DNA of 64,000 bases, taken from Streptomyces exfoliatus (GTDB lineage Bacteria > Actinomycetota > Actinomycetes > Streptomycetales > Streptomycetaceae). A program made the position numbers and the translations under genes. The DNA lies in contig NZ_JNZP01000001.1 in NCBI RefSeq assembly GCF_000725545.1, positions 310,001-374,000 on the forward strand, read 5' to 3'. Under the pieces are notes generated by a model, which had not been told where the DNA came from, made no database searches, and saw only the letters and a program-made list of their open reading frames with translations. Shown in pieces: positions 26,661 through 35,207 of the stretch (position 1 is its first letter; every line of letters starts with the position of its first letter).

Positions 26661-27104
26661 ATGGCCGAACACACCAGCTCGAGCATCACCATCGAGGCGG
26701 CGCCGGCCGACGTCATGGGCGTGATCGCCGACTTCGCCCGCTACCCCGAGTGGACGGGCGAGGTGAAGGAGGCCGAGGTCCTGGAGACGGACGCCTCAGG
26801 CCGCGCGGAGAAGGTCCGGCTGCTCCTCGACGCCGGTGCGATCAAGGACGACCACACCCTCGCCTACACCTGGACCGGCGCCGACGAGGTCAGCTGGACC
26901 CTGGTCAAGTCCCAGATGCTCCGCTCGCTCGACGGCTCCTACCGGCTCGCCCCGCTCGGCGGCGGCGACCGCACCGAGGTCACCTACCAGCTCACCGTCG
27001 ACGTCAAGATCCCCATGCTCGGCATGATCAAGCGCAAGGCGGAGAAGGTCATCATCGACCGCGCCCTCGCCGGCCTGAAGAAGCGCGTCGAGTCGGACCG
27101 GTAG
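26661..27104 (+). CDS. SRPBCC (polyketide cyclase/START-like) protein
   Basis: This 147-residue protein starts ITIEAAPADVMGVIADFARYPEW, the typical entry to the SRPBCC helix-grip fold that binds hydrophobic ligands. There are no catalytic residues I can assign. The ATG has a GGAGGAG ribosome site. It lies 46 bases before the ArsA-like gene; the same pair (Rv2185c and Rv2184c) occurs next to each other in M. tuberculosis, so the two may work together. Confidence 0.85.
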   Translation: MAEHTSSSITIEAAPADVMGVIADFARYPEWTGEVKEAEVLETDASGRAEKVRLLLDAGAIKDDHTLAYTWTGADEVSWTLVKSQMLRSLDGSYRLAPLGGGDRTEVTYQLTVDVKIPMLGMIKRKAEKVIIDRALAGLKKRVESDR

Positions 27105-27136
27105 CCCCTCCGGGCCGGTGGGCGGCCAGGGGCCGG

Positions 27137-27142
27137 TAACGT
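27137..27142 (+). promoter_or_regulatory. Candidate -10 box, leaderless start
   Basis: TAACGT ends 8 bases before the ATG at 27151, with no ribosome site between. Confidence 0.45.
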
Positions 27143-27150
27143 TCCGCGGC

Positions 27151-28302
27151 ATGCGGATCATCCTTGTCACCGGCCTCGGCGGCGCCGGACGCACCACCGT
27201 CGCCGCCGCCACCGCCCTCGCCGAGGCGCGGGCCGGTCGCCGGGTCCTGCTCGTCTCCGAGGACGCCGACCCGCTCCTGGGCGGTGAAGGCCTCCGCGTG
27301 CTGCGCCCCGCGCCGGCCGCCGACTTCCGCCGCGAGTTCCTCGCCCTCCAGGCCCGCTCCGGCACGGCCCTCGACCTGCTCGGCACCGCGCCCTTCGAGG
27401 ACGCCGAGCTCACCGAACTCCCCGGCAGCCGCCAGTTCGCCCTGCTGCGCGCCCTGCGCGACGCCGCCGACGGCGACCACGAGCTCGCCGTCGTCGACCT
27501 GCCGCCGCTCCCCGAGGCCCTCGCCGTCCTCGCCCTGCCCGAGCAGCTCCGCCGCTACCTGCGCCGCCTCCTGCCCCCCGAGCGGCAGGCCGCCCGCGCC
27601 CTGCGCCCCATGCTCGCCCAGCTCGCCGGCGTCCCCATGCCCGCGCAGTGGCTGTACGAGACCACCGCCCGCTGGGAGGCCGAGCTCGCCGCCGTGCAGG
27701 CCGTCGTCGACGCCCCCGCCACCAGCGTCCGCCTCGTCCTCGAACCGGGCCCCGCCGCCGGCCGCGCCCTGCGCACCGCCCGGCTCGGCCTCGCCCTCCA
27801 GGGCCTGGCCCTCGACGCCGTCGTCGCCAACCGGCTGCTGCCTTCCGACTCCGAGGACCCCTGGCTCGCCGGGCTCACCGCCCAGCAGCACCGGCACCTG
27901 GCGGAGCTCCGTACCGTCACCGGCGCCGTCACCGGCTGTGTCCTCGACGAGCTGCCCCACCTCGGCCGGGATCCGCGCGGGCCCGAGGACCTCACGCTCC
28001 TCGCGCCCGCACGCCCCGCATCCGCCCAGGACCCCGCCCCCGCCCCGGAGTGGCCCGTCGAGGACCGGCGCGAGGAGGACGGCGTCCTCGTCTGGCACAT
28101 CCCGCTGCCCGGGGCCGTCAAGGAGGAGCTGTCCCTCGTCCGTCGGGGTGACGAACTGCTCCTCACCGTCGGCGCCTTCCGCCGCAACGTGCCCCTGCCG
28201 GGCGCCCTGCGGCGCTGCGCCGTCACCGGCGCGGGACTCGTCGAAGGAGACCTCCGGGTGCGCTTCACCCCGGACCCCGGCCTCTGGCCCCGTACCCCCT
28301 GA
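27151..28302 (+). CDS. ArsA/GET3-like ATPase with an altered P-loop
   Basis: This 383-residue protein matches the ArsA/GET3 fold of SIMIBI ATPases. The P-loop is GLGGAGRTT (8-16), where both lysines of the usual GKGGVGKTT are changed (to Leu9 and Arg14). A switch-like VVDLPPLPEAL follows. The C-terminal domain (about 310-383) contains WHIPLPGAVKEELSLVRRGDELL, like the small C-terminal domain of bacterial ArsA proteins. No arsenic genes are nearby, so arsenite pumping is unlikely. It may have lost normal ATP hydrolysis. The ATG at 27151 is preferred over 27118 because the P-loop begins at once. Confidence 0.75.
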   Translation: MRIILVTGLGGAGRTTVAAATALAEARAGRRVLLVSEDADPLLGGEGLRVLRPAPAADFRREFLALQARSGTALDLLGTAPFEDAELTELPGSRQFALLRALRDAADGDHELAVVDLPPLPEALAVLALPEQLRRYLRRLLPPERQAARALRPMLAQLAGVPMPAQWLYETTARWEAELAAVQAVVDAPATSVRLVLEPGPAAGRALRTARLGLALQGLALDAVVANRLLPSDSEDPWLAGLTAQQHRHLAELRTVTGAVTGCVLDELPHLGRDPRGPEDLTLLAPARPASAQDPAPAPEWPVEDRREEDGVLVWHIPLPGAVKEELSLVRRGDELLLTVGAFRRNVPLPGALRRCAVTGAGLVEGDLRVRFTPDPGLWPRTP

Positions 28303-28345
28303 GGGGGCGTGTACCGTCGAAGTACCAGCCAGTGAGGAGTACGCC

Positions 28346-28807
28346 ATGAGCGATTCGGACGCCTGGGCCAAGGCGTGCGCCGAGGACCTGGAGGCGGAGA
28401 AGGCCCGCCGCAGGGCAGAGCGCGGAGAAGGACCCGGCTCGCCCGCGGAGGAGTTCCGCAAGCTCTTCGACGCCGTCGCCGACAAGGTCGCCGGCGGCCT
28501 CGGGAACCCGCTGCTCGCCGGCCAGGCCGCGCAGACCGTGCAGCAGCTCGTCAGCCAGGCCAAGGCCGCCGTCGAGCCCGTCATCGAGCGCAACCCGCAG
28601 GTCTTCGACCACCTCGCCGCCGCCGGCAGCGAACTCCTCGCCGCCTACCGCTCTGCCGTCGAGGGCCACGAGCGCCGCTGGACCCGCGAAGGCACGGTGC
28701 CGGCGGACGACCCGCGCGACCCCCGCCGCGAAGCGGACGGGCCGGGCGAGGGCGACCGCAAGGACGACGAAGGGCCGGGAACCGGGCAGCACATCGACCT
28801 CGACTGA
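28346..28807 (+). CDS. SCO2127-like protein upstream of glucokinase
   Basis: This 153-residue, highly charged protein is helical, with an acidic/basic N-terminus (DLEAEKARRRAERGEG), a middle amphipathic part (residues 35-110) and a disordered, acidic tail. It lacks signal or membrane segments. The ATG at 28346 has a GTGAGGAG site. In S. coelicolor the gene in this position (SCO2127) helps glucose repression together with glkA. The gene ends 66 bases before glkA with no terminator between them, so co-transcription is likely. Confidence 0.75.
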   Translation: MSDSDAWAKACAEDLEAEKARRRAERGEGPGSPAEEFRKLFDAVADKVAGGLGNPLLAGQAAQTVQQLVSQAKAAVEPVIERNPQVFDHLAAAGSELLAAYRSAVEGHERRWTREGTVPADDPRDPRREADGPGEGDRKDDEGPGTGQHIDLD

Positions 28808-28873
28808 CCGGGACGCCCGTCCCCCTCGGGTACGGTGGGCCCTAGCGGGGCTCGACCGAAAACTGAGGGACAC

Positions 28874-29815
28874 ATGGGACTCACCATCGGCGTCGACATC
28901 GGCGGCACGAAGATCGCGGCCGGCGTGGTCGACGAGGAGGGCAACATCCTCGACACGCACAAGGTGCCCACCCCGCCGACCCCCGAAGGCATCGTCGACG
29001 CGATCAGCGCCGCCGTGTCCGAAGCCGGCAAGGGCCACTCGATCGAGGCCGTCGGCATCGGCGCCGCCGGCTACGTCGACGACAAGCGTGCCACCGTCCT
29101 CTTCGCGCCGAACATCGACTGGCGGCACGAGCCGCTCAAGGACAAGGTCGAGCAGCGCGTCGGCCTGCCCGTCGTCGTCGAGAACGACGCCAACGCGGCC
29201 GCCTGGGGCGAGTACAGGTTCGGCGCCGGCCAGGGCCACGAGGACGTCATCTGCATCACCCTCGGCACCGGTCTCGGCGGCGGCATCATCATCGGCAACA
29301 AGCTGCGCCGCGGTCGCTTCGGCGTGGCCGCCGAGTTCGGCCACATCCGGGTCGTCCCCGACGGACTCCTGTGCGGCTGCGGCAGCCAGGGCTGCTGGGA
29401 GCAGTACGCCTCCGGGCGTGCCCTCGTCCGGTACGCCAGGCAGCGCGCCAATGCCACCCCGGAGCGCGCGGAGGTCCTGCTGGCCCTCGGCGACGGCACC
29501 CCCGAGGGCATCGAGGGCAAGCACGTCAGCCAGGCCGCCCGCGCGGGCGACCCGGTGGCCATCGACTCCTTCCGGGAGCTGGCCCGCTGGGCGGGCGCCG
29601 GTCTCGCCGACCTGGCCTCGCTCTTCGACCCCTCGGCGTTCATCGTCGGCGGCGGCGTCTCGGACGAGGGCGACCTCGTCCTCGACCCGATCCGCAAGTC
29701 CTTCCGGCGCTGGCTGATCGGCGGACAGTGGCGTCCGCACGCCCAGGTCCTCGCCGCCCAGCTGGGCAACAAGGCCGGCCTGGTCGGCGCCGCTGACCTG
29801 GCCCGCCAGGGCTGA
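28874..29815 (+). CDS. glkA: ROK-family glucokinase
   Basis: This 313-residue enzyme phosphorylates glucose with ATP and in Streptomyces also mediates carbon catabolite repression. The phosphate motif DIGGTK (8-13), sugar site ENDAN (103-107), GTGLGGGI and the ROK zinc motif, His157 with CGCGSQGC (Cys167, Cys169, Cys174), are all intact. The ATG at 28874 follows CTGAGGGACAC. It is the product known as GlkA in S. coelicolor by size and position. Confidence 0.95.
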   Translation: MGLTIGVDIGGTKIAAGVVDEEGNILDTHKVPTPPTPEGIVDAISAAVSEAGKGHSIEAVGIGAAGYVDDKRATVLFAPNIDWRHEPLKDKVEQRVGLPVVVENDANAAAWGEYRFGAGQGHEDVICITLGTGLGGGIIIGNKLRRGRFGVAAEFGHIRVVPDGLLCGCGSQGCWEQYASGRALVRYARQRANATPERAEVLLALGDGTPEGIEGKHVSQAARAGDPVAIDSFRELARWAGAGLADLASLFDPSAFIVGGGVSDEGDLVLDPIRKSFRRWLIGGQWRPHAQVLAAQLGNKAGLVGAADLARQG

Positions 29816-29834
29816 GTACACCCCTTCACGCCAT

Positions 29835-29870
29835 CCGCCCGTCGCGTCCTCCCGGACGCGGCGGGCGGTT
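29835..29870 (+). terminator. Terminator after glkA
   Basis: A 15-bp stem with one G-U pair (29835-29849 with 29854-29868) and a TCCC loop, followed by TT. Confidence 0.75.
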
Positions 29871-29874
29871 GTCG

Positions 29875-29880
29875 TACGTT
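29875..29880 (+). promoter_or_regulatory. Candidate -10 box, leaderless start
   Basis: TACGTT ends 7 bases before the ATG at 29888. Confidence 0.5.
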
Positions 29881-29887
29881 ACGTGGC

Positions 29888-30631
29888 ATGGCGATCAGTG
29901 AGCTGCCCAACTCCCGGACCGAGGCGGACGGTTCGGCCGTCCTCAGGGTCCTCAGCTACAACGTGCGATCGATGCGCGACGACGAGGACGCCCTCGCCCG
30001 GGTGATCCGGGCCTGCGCGCCCGACCTCGTCTTCGTCCAGGAGGCCCCGCGCTTCTTCCGCTGGCGCAAGCACGCCGCCCGGCTCGCGGCCAAGAGCGAG
30101 CTCGTCATGCTCAGCGGCGGCGCCACCGCGGCCGGACCGATGCTGCTCTGCTCCCTGCGGGCCACCGTGGAACGCACCGAGGACGTGCTGCTGCCGCTCA
30201 CCCCCGGCCTCCACCGGCGGGGTCTCGCGACGGCCGTCGTCCGCTTCGCCGGGGCCCGGGTCGGACTCGTCAGCTGCCATCTGAGCCTGCGGAAGGAGGA
30301 GCGGTACGCCCAGGCCGGGATGGTCCTCGAACAGGTCGCCGCCCTGGGGACCCCGTACGCCCTCGTCGCGGGAGACCTCAACGAAAGGCCCGACGGCCCC
30401 GCCTTCCGCCGGCTGACGAAGGAACTCCAGGACGGCTGGGAGGTCAGCCCCTGGGGCGGCGCGAACACCTCGACACCCGCCGACCCGCACCAGCGGATCG
30501 ACGCGGTCCTGGCCACCCCGGGCGTCGAGTTCCTCGGCTGCGGAGTGCCCACCGACCTCGATCCGGCGGATCTGCGGGCCGCCACCGACCACCTTCCGGT
30601 GCTCGCGGCGGTCCGCGTCCCCGCGTCGTAG
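29888..30631 (+). CDS. Endonuclease/exonuclease/phosphatase-family protein
   Basis: This 247-residue protein carries the EEP motifs: SYNVRS, QEAP (metal Glu), SCHLSL (His), AGDLNE (Asp and Asn) and TDHLPV (final Asp-His). The family includes exonuclease III, DNase I-like enzymes and inositol phosphatases, and the substrate cannot be decided. There is no signal peptide. The mRNA is probably leaderless. It is convergent with the proline-rich membrane protein gene. Confidence 0.85.
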   Translation: MAISELPNSRTEADGSAVLRVLSYNVRSMRDDEDALARVIRACAPDLVFVQEAPRFFRWRKHAARLAAKSELVMLSGGATAAGPMLLCSLRATVERTEDVLLPLTPGLHRRGLATAVVRFAGARVGLVSCHLSLRKEERYAQAGMVLEQVAALGTPYALVAGDLNERPDGPAFRRLTKELQDGWEVSPWGGANTSTPADPHQRIDAVLATPGVEFLGCGVPTDLDPADLRAATDHLPVLAAVRVPAS

Positions 30632-30635
30632 GAAA

Positions 30636-30652
30636 CGGCCGTGCGACGGCCG
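30636..30652. terminator. Short hairpin between convergent genes
   Basis: CGGCCGT and ACGGCCG pair around GCG between the EEP gene and the convergent gene. It is short and may be only a weak terminator. Confidence 0.4.
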
Positions 30653-30658
30653 GACGGC

Positions 30659-31369
30659 TCAGACCACCGCGCCGCGGCCCGGGTCGTCGAAGCCGTCGTC
30701 ATCGTCGTCGTGCTTCATGCGCCCCACCAGGGTGGCGAAGCCGCCCAGGAAGCCGCCGACGCACAGCGTGGTCAGCCACCACGTCATGTCCCACCGGAGC
30801 AGGACCGCGAGCAGCATCAGTACCGGCCCGCCGACCACGGCGAGCCAGGCGAACTTGGTCGTCGTGTCCGCGTCCGGCAGCGGCGGGGGCTCCGGCGGGA
30901 CGAAGTGGCCCTCCTCCGAGCCACCGGGGGCGTCCTCCGGTTCGGCGGGCGAGTAGTCCCGGGGGCCGGCGGGCCGCACCCCGGGCGCGAAGACGACGGA
31001 GCTGCCGAGCGCGGGGCGCGCGGGACCGTCGTCCTCCGGACCCTCGTCCCCCTCCGCCTCGGGTCCCCCGGAGGCCTCCGGGGTGGTCTCGGCGGTGTCG
31101 GGCCTGGGCTTCGGCTTCCAGGGCGTGCCCTCACCGAGGGTCGGCCGCGGCTTCACGGGCCGGGTCCCACCGCCCCCGTCGCTCCCTTCCGCGTCCGCGT
31201 CATCTGTGCTTTCGGGCTCCGGCAGCGACAGGTTCTCGATGGTCCGGAACGGCTTCGCCTCCGGCGGATCCACGGGCTCGTCGCCGTACCCGGCGACGAT
31301 CGCGGCCCAGGCCGCCTCCTCGTCGATGGGCTGCGGCTCCCGTTCGCCGCCGTCCTGCTGTTCAGCCAC
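30659..31369 (-). CDS. Proline/acid-rich protein with two C-terminal membrane helices
   Basis: This 236-residue protein has a long disordered region (residues 1-165) rich in Pro, Glu, Asp and Gly, then two hydrophobic helices (about 172-192 and 197-217) and a short acidic tail (MKHDDDDDGFDDPG). The N-terminus (EEAAWAAIVAGYGDEPVDPP) looks folded or binding. GTG 31369 overlaps the end of the upstream hydrolase gene by 8 bases, so they are co-transcribed. I do not recognise a family or function. Confidence 0.7.
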   Translation of the reverse strand: MAEQQDGGEREPQPIDEEAAWAAIVAGYGDEPVDPPEAKPFRTIENLSLPEPESTDDADAEGSDGGGGTRPVKPRPTLGEGTPWKPKPRPDTAETTPEASGGPEAEGDEGPEDDGPARPALGSSVVFAPGVRPAGPRDYSPAEPEDAPGGSEEGHFVPPEPPPLPDADTTTKFAWLAVVGGPVLMLLAVLLRWDMTWWLTTLCVGGFLGGFATLVGRMKHDDDDDGFDDPGRGAVV

Positions 31370-32144
31370 CGCTCCTGCTCCCCTTTCCGTCGACCAGACC
31401 CGGAGCGAGACGCTCGACGAAGGCCAGGCTCTCGTCGAAGATCCGCTCCGCGTCATGGTCCAACGTCGCCACGTGGTAGCTCTGTTCCAGCAGGATCTCC
31501 CGGACGTCCGTCGAGGAGATCCGGGAGAGGATCCGGGCCGAGTCGGCCGGCGGCACGACGTGGTCCTGCGGGCTGTGCAGCAGCACCACCGGCTGGGTCA
31601 CCTGGGGGAGCTCCGCGTCCACGGTCCGGAAGAACCGGCGCAGGGAGTACGCGGCGTGCAGCGGCACCCGGTCGTAGCCGACCTCGGTCACGCCCTCCTT
31701 GGCGATGTCGCTGGCGATGCCCGGGTTCGACGGGATCAGATGGCGGACGACCGGCAGCGCGTGAGCGGCCAGACCGTGCACCTTGTTGGCCGGATTCACC
31801 AGGACGATGCCCTTCACGGCGTCCCCGTGCTGGGCGGCGAGCCGCAGGGTCAGCGCCCCGCCCATGGAGAGGCCGAACACGAAGACGGTCTCGCACCGCT
31901 CCAGGAGCTCGCGCAGCGCCCGGTCCACCTCCGCGTACCAGTCGTGCCAGGTGGTGAGCTGCATGTCCTGCCAGCGGGTGCCGTGGCCGGGCAGCAGGGG
32001 CAGGGACACCGTCAGACCGCGTTCGGCGAGGTACTCCGCCCACGGGCGCAGTGACTGCGGGGAGCCGGTGAATCCGTGACAGAGAAGAACGCCGACCTCT
32101 CCGCCCTCGTGGCGGTACGGCTCGGCTCCGGGAAGGACCGGCAC
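31362..32144 (-). CDS. Alpha/beta hydrolase (esterase/monoacylglycerol lipase-like)
   Basis: This 260-residue hydrolase has the nucleophile Ser93 in GLSMGG, Asp194 in SPQDHVVPP and His224 in SYHVATLDHD, with oxyanion HGFTGSP near residue 23. The pattern is that of Est30-like carboxylesterases and monoacylglycerol lipases. The GTG at 32144 follows CAGGAGACCCCG. It lies divergent from a glycerophosphate acyltransferase-like gene, so a lipid role is reasonable but not shown. Confidence 0.88.
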   Translation of the reverse strand: MPVLPGAEPYRHEGGEVGVLLCHGFTGSPQSLRPWAEYLAERGLTVSLPLLPGHGTRWQDMQLTTWHDWYAEVDRALRELLERCETVFVFGLSMGGALTLRLAAQHGDAVKGIVLVNPANKVHGLAAHALPVVRHLIPSNPGIASDIAKEGVTEVGYDRVPLHAAYSLRRFFRTVDAELPQVTQPVVLLHSPQDHVVPPADSARILSRISSTDVREILLEQSYHVATLDHDAERIFDESLAFVERLAPGLVDGKGSRSGG

Positions 32145-32280
32145 CGGGGTCTCCTGTTCGGTTGCGACTTCGGCGTCTTCAGGTGCGCCGGAGCGACGGA
32201 AAATGGGGAAGGACCTTCACGGTACGCGACCGGACCGACACCGACCAGGGCCGTAGCGGGGGCCGTGCGCCGGTACGGGA

Positions 32281-32286
32281 TAAAGT
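32281..32286 (+). promoter_or_regulatory. Candidate -10 box for the acyltransferase gene
   Basis: TAAAGT lies 32 bases before the proposed TTG start, giving a leader of about 25 bases. Confidence 0.5.
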
Positions 32287-32317
32287 CGTCGCCACGGCAC
32301 ACGGAAGGCATGGCGAG

Positions 32318-33064
32318 TTGATCTACGGCGCAATGAAGTTCTCCCTCGGAGGGTCCCTGAAGCTTGCCTTCCGACCCTGGGTGGAGGGTCTGGAGAACGT
32401 TCCCGCCGAGGGTCCCGCGATCCTGGCGAGCAACCACCTGTCGTTCTCCGACTCCTTCTTCCTGCCCGCCGTCCTCGACCGCAAGGTCACCTTCATCGCC
32501 AAGGCGGAGTACTTCACCTCGCCGGGCGTGAAGGGCAAGCTGACGGCCGCCTTCTTCAAGGGTGTCGGCCAGCTCCCGGTGGACCGTTCGGGTGCGCGGG
32601 GCGCGGGCGAGGCGGCCATCAAGGCCGGCATCGAGGTCATCGAGAAGGGCGGGCTCTTCGGGATCTACCCCGAGGGCACCCGCTCGCCCGACGGGCGGCT
32701 CTACCGGGGCAAGCCCGGCGGTCTGGCGCGGGTGGCCCTGGCCACCGGCGCGCCGGTGATCCCGGTCGCCATGATCGACACCGAGAAGATCCAGCCTCCC
32801 GGCAAGGTCGTCCCCAAGCTGATGCGGCCGGGGATCCGGATCGGCAAGCCGCTGGACTTCACCCGGTACCAGGGCATGGAGGGTGACCGCTTCATCCTCC
32901 GCTCGGTCACCGACGAGGTCATGTACGAGATCATGAAGCTGTCCGGCCAGGAGTACGTCGACATCTACGCGACCGCCGCCAAGCGGCAGATCGCGGACGC
33001 GGAGAAGGCGGCCAAGGAGGCCGTCAAGGCCGAGATCGCGGCCCGGGAAGAGTCCGGCGCGTAG
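32318..33064 (+). CDS. 1-acyl-sn-glycerol-3-phosphate acyltransferase-like (PlsC) protein
   Basis: This 248-residue enzyme should acylate lysophosphatidic acid or a similar lipid. The HX4D motif is NHLSFSD (His40, Asp45) and the phosphate motif is YPEGTRSP (119-122). The start is uncertain: TTG at 32318 has GGAAGG nine bases before it, while ATG at 32333 (MKFSLGG) gives 243 residues but has no ribosome site. M. tuberculosis Rv2182c is the like-placed homologue. The C-terminal tail is a charged helix. Confidence 0.85.
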   Translation: MIYGAMKFSLGGSLKLAFRPWVEGLENVPAEGPAILASNHLSFSDSFFLPAVLDRKVTFIAKAEYFTSPGVKGKLTAAFFKGVGQLPVDRSGARGAGEAAIKAGIEVIEKGGLFGIYPEGTRSPDGRLYRGKPGGLARVALATGAPVIPVAMIDTEKIQPPGKVVPKLMRPGIRIGKPLDFTRYQGMEGDRFILRSVTDEVMYEIMKLSGQEYVDIYATAAKRQIADAEKAAKEAVKAEIAAREESGA

Positions 33065-33078
33065 GCACGGGGGCGCAA

Positions 33079-33197
33079 GAGCTCGGCGGGTGACCACGAG
33101 CGCGTAGGAGCCCGGCGGGCAGAACGGTCCGGCGGGTCGTTCCGGGCGTGACAGTCCGGCGGGTAGGCCCGGACACGTGACGGTCCGGCGGGTAGGC
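33079..33197 (+). repeat. Five spaced copies of a CGGCGGG-centred repeat
   Basis: CGGCGGG occurs at 33084, 33113, 33130, 33157 and 33186. The last two copies share 21 bases with one difference (33148-33168 and 33177-33197), exactly 29 bases apart. The first copies are more degenerate. They lie between the acyltransferase gene and macS and do not code for anything I can support. Confidence 0.6.
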
Positions 33198-33227
33198 GTC
33201 CTTCGCGGACGTCCGGGGGTGGGGGAG

Positions 33228-34439
33228 ATGGCCAAGCGCGAGCGTGTCGTGCGCATGTCGGTCGAGCAGCCGTTGTGGCGGGCGCTCACCGGCTACCGCG
33301 TCCTGACGATGGTGTACGCCGTCCTGCTGTTCGCCTTCGGGCGGGAGCGGTACGAGCGGCCCTGGGTCGCCGTCGCCTATCTGGCGGTGATGTGCGTCTG
33401 GACCCTCGCCACCCTCCCCAAGGTGGCGAACGCGGCCAGCTGCACCAAGCGCTTCCTCGGCGTCGACCTCACCGTCGCCCTCGTCGGCATCCTCCTCACC
33501 CCCCTCGCCGACGCCCACGCCCAGACGATCGACGGCCCCACCCTGCCGTCGATATGGACCGCGGGATCCGTCCTCGCCTTCGCCATCAAGGGCGGCTGGC
33601 GCTGGGCCGGAGTCGCCTCCTCCCTCGTCGCCGTCGCCAACATCGTCGAGCGCGGCCACCCCAGTCGGGACACCTTCCACAACGTCCTGCTCGTCTGGGT
33701 GGCCTCCATCGCCATCGGATACGTGGTCGAGGTCGCCCGCGCCTCCGAGCGCACCCTCGCCCGCGCCCTGGAGATCGAGGCCGCGACCCGGGAGCGGGAG
33801 CGGCTCGCCAGGGACATCCACGACAGCGTCCTCCAGGTCCTCGCGATGGTGCAGCGGCGCGGCACGGCGCTCGGCGGCGAGGCCGCCGAACTGGGACGGA
33901 TGGCGGGGGAGCAGGAGGTGGCCCTCCGTACCCTCGTCGCGGGCGGACTGACCCGCCCGAGCCTGGTGTCCGAGGACGAGTCCGAGGGGGCCGTCGTCCG
34001 CGTGGTCGAGGTCGACGACCCGGACGACGACACGCCCGTCGACCTGCGAGTCCTCCTCGCGCCGCGCGCCGGGGCCCGGGTCACCCTCTCCGAGCCGGGC
34101 GCCCCGGTCCTCCTGCCGCCGCCCGCCGCCCGTGAGCTGGCCGCCGCCGTCGGCGCCGCCCTGGACAATGTGCGGGTGCACGCGGGGGAGGACGCCCAGG
34201 CCTGGATCCTCGTCGAGGACTGGCCGGACGAGGTGATCGTCACCGTCAGGGACGACGGCCCCGGCATCCCGGAGGGCCGCCTCGCGCAGGCGGAGGGCGA
34301 GGGTCGGATGGGCGTCGCACTCTCCATCCGGGGGAGACTGCGGGAGCTGGGCGGCACGGCCGAGCTGGTCTCGGTACCCGGCCAGGGCACGGAAGTCGAG
34401 TTGAAGGTTCCACGGGGGAAGGCAGGACGAGGAAGATGA
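33228..34439 (+). CDS. macS: MacS-family sensor histidine kinase
   Basis: This 403-residue kinase has an N-terminal membrane part of about five helices (20-170), a short HisKA_3 segment with the phosphorylated His198 in RDIHDSVLQ, and a HATPase domain with DDGPGI and a final G-rich LSIRGRLRELGGTAEL. It pairs with the response regulator gene overlapping its end (ATGA). Family and order match MacRS of S. coelicolor (SCO2121/SCO2120), which controls membrane-protein genes and development. Start choice is uncertain: ATG 33228 or GTG 33219 or ATG 33255. Confidence 0.88.
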   Translation: MAKRERVVRMSVEQPLWRALTGYRVLTMVYAVLLFAFGRERYERPWVAVAYLAVMCVWTLATLPKVANAASCTKRFLGVDLTVALVGILLTPLADAHAQTIDGPTLPSIWTAGSVLAFAIKGGWRWAGVASSLVAVANIVERGHPSRDTFHNVLLVWVASIAIGYVVEVARASERTLARALEIEAATRERERLARDIHDSVLQVLAMVQRRGTALGGEAAELGRMAGEQEVALRTLVAGGLTRPSLVSEDESEGAVVRVVEVDDPDDDTPVDLRVLLAPRAGARVTLSEPGAPVLLPPPAARELAAAVGAALDNVRVHAGEDAQAWILVEDWPDEVIVTVRDDGPGIPEGRLAQAEGEGRMGVALSIRGRLRELGGTAELVSVPGQGTEVELKVPRGKAGRGR

Positions 34440-35119
34440 ACGAGCAGCAGGCCGAGCGGCCGATCAGGGTGATGGTCGTCGACGACCATCCGATGTGGCG
34501 GGACGCGGTCGCCCGCGATCTGGCCGAGGCGGGCCTCGACGTGGTGGCCACCGCGGGCGACGGCGAGCAGGCGGTGCGCCGTGCCCGGACGGTGACCCCG
34601 GACGTCCTGGTCCTGGACCTGAACCTGCCCGTGAAGCCGGGCGTCCAGGTGTGCAAGGAGCTGGTCGGCGGCCGGCCCGAACTGCGGGTCCTCGTCCTCT
34701 CGGCGAGCGGTGAGCACGCCGACGTCCTGGAGGCGGTCAAGTCCGGCGCCACCGGCTACCTCCTCAAGTCGGCCAGTACGGCGGAGCTGATCGACGCCGT
34801 GCGGCGGACCGCGGTCGGCGACCCCGTCTTCACCCCCGGTCTCGCCGGTCTCGTCCTCGGCGAGTACCGCAGGCTCGCGTCCGAGCCGGTCCCGGCGACG
34901 GGCGGCGACGAGCCGAAGGCCCCGCAGCTGACCGAGCGCGAGACGGAGGTCCTGCGGCTCGTCGCCAAGGGGCTCAGCTACAAGCAGATCGCCGAGCGGC
35001 TTGTCATCTCGCACCGCACGGTGCAGAACCACGTCCAGAACACCCTGGGCAAGCTCCAGCTGCACAACCGGGTGGAACTCGTCCGGTACGCCATCGAGCG
35101 GGGCCTCGACGACGCCTGA
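34436..35119 (+). CDS. macR: MacR-family LuxR/NarL response regulator
   Basis: This 227-residue regulator has a receiver domain with DD (16-17), phosphoacceptor Asp61 in VLVLDLNLP and Lys111, and a NarL-type helix-turn-helix near residues 160-220 (LTERETEVLRLVAKGLSYKQ). ATG 34436 overlaps the macS stop by 4 bp. It should be phosphorylated by MacS and bind promoters of membrane-protein genes. A related box is seen before the DUF4126 gene at 57.07 kb in this window. Confidence 0.92.
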   Translation: MNEQQAERPIRVMVVDDHPMWRDAVARDLAEAGLDVVATAGDGEQAVRRARTVTPDVLVLDLNLPVKPGVQVCKELVGGRPELRVLVLSASGEHADVLEAVKSGATGYLLKSASTAELIDAVRRTAVGDPVFTPGLAGLVLGEYRRLASEPVPATGGDEPKAPQLTERETEVLRLVAKGLSYKQIAERLVISHRTVQNHVQNTLGKLQLHNRVELVRYAIERGLDDA

Positions 35120-35153
35120 GTCCCGGGGCCGGGCGGGCCGACGGAAGGGGTCG

Positions 35154-35159
35154 TATATT
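35154..35159 (+). promoter_or_regulatory. Candidate -10 box for the dehydrogenase gene
   Basis: TATATT, unusually AT-rich here, lies 49 bases before the GTG at 35208, with a GAGGGGAATCTC ribosome site following. Confidence 0.5.
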
Positions 35160-35207
35160 CGCGAGGAGTGCGGACATACGGCCCATCACCGTCCTGAGGG
35201 GAATCTC

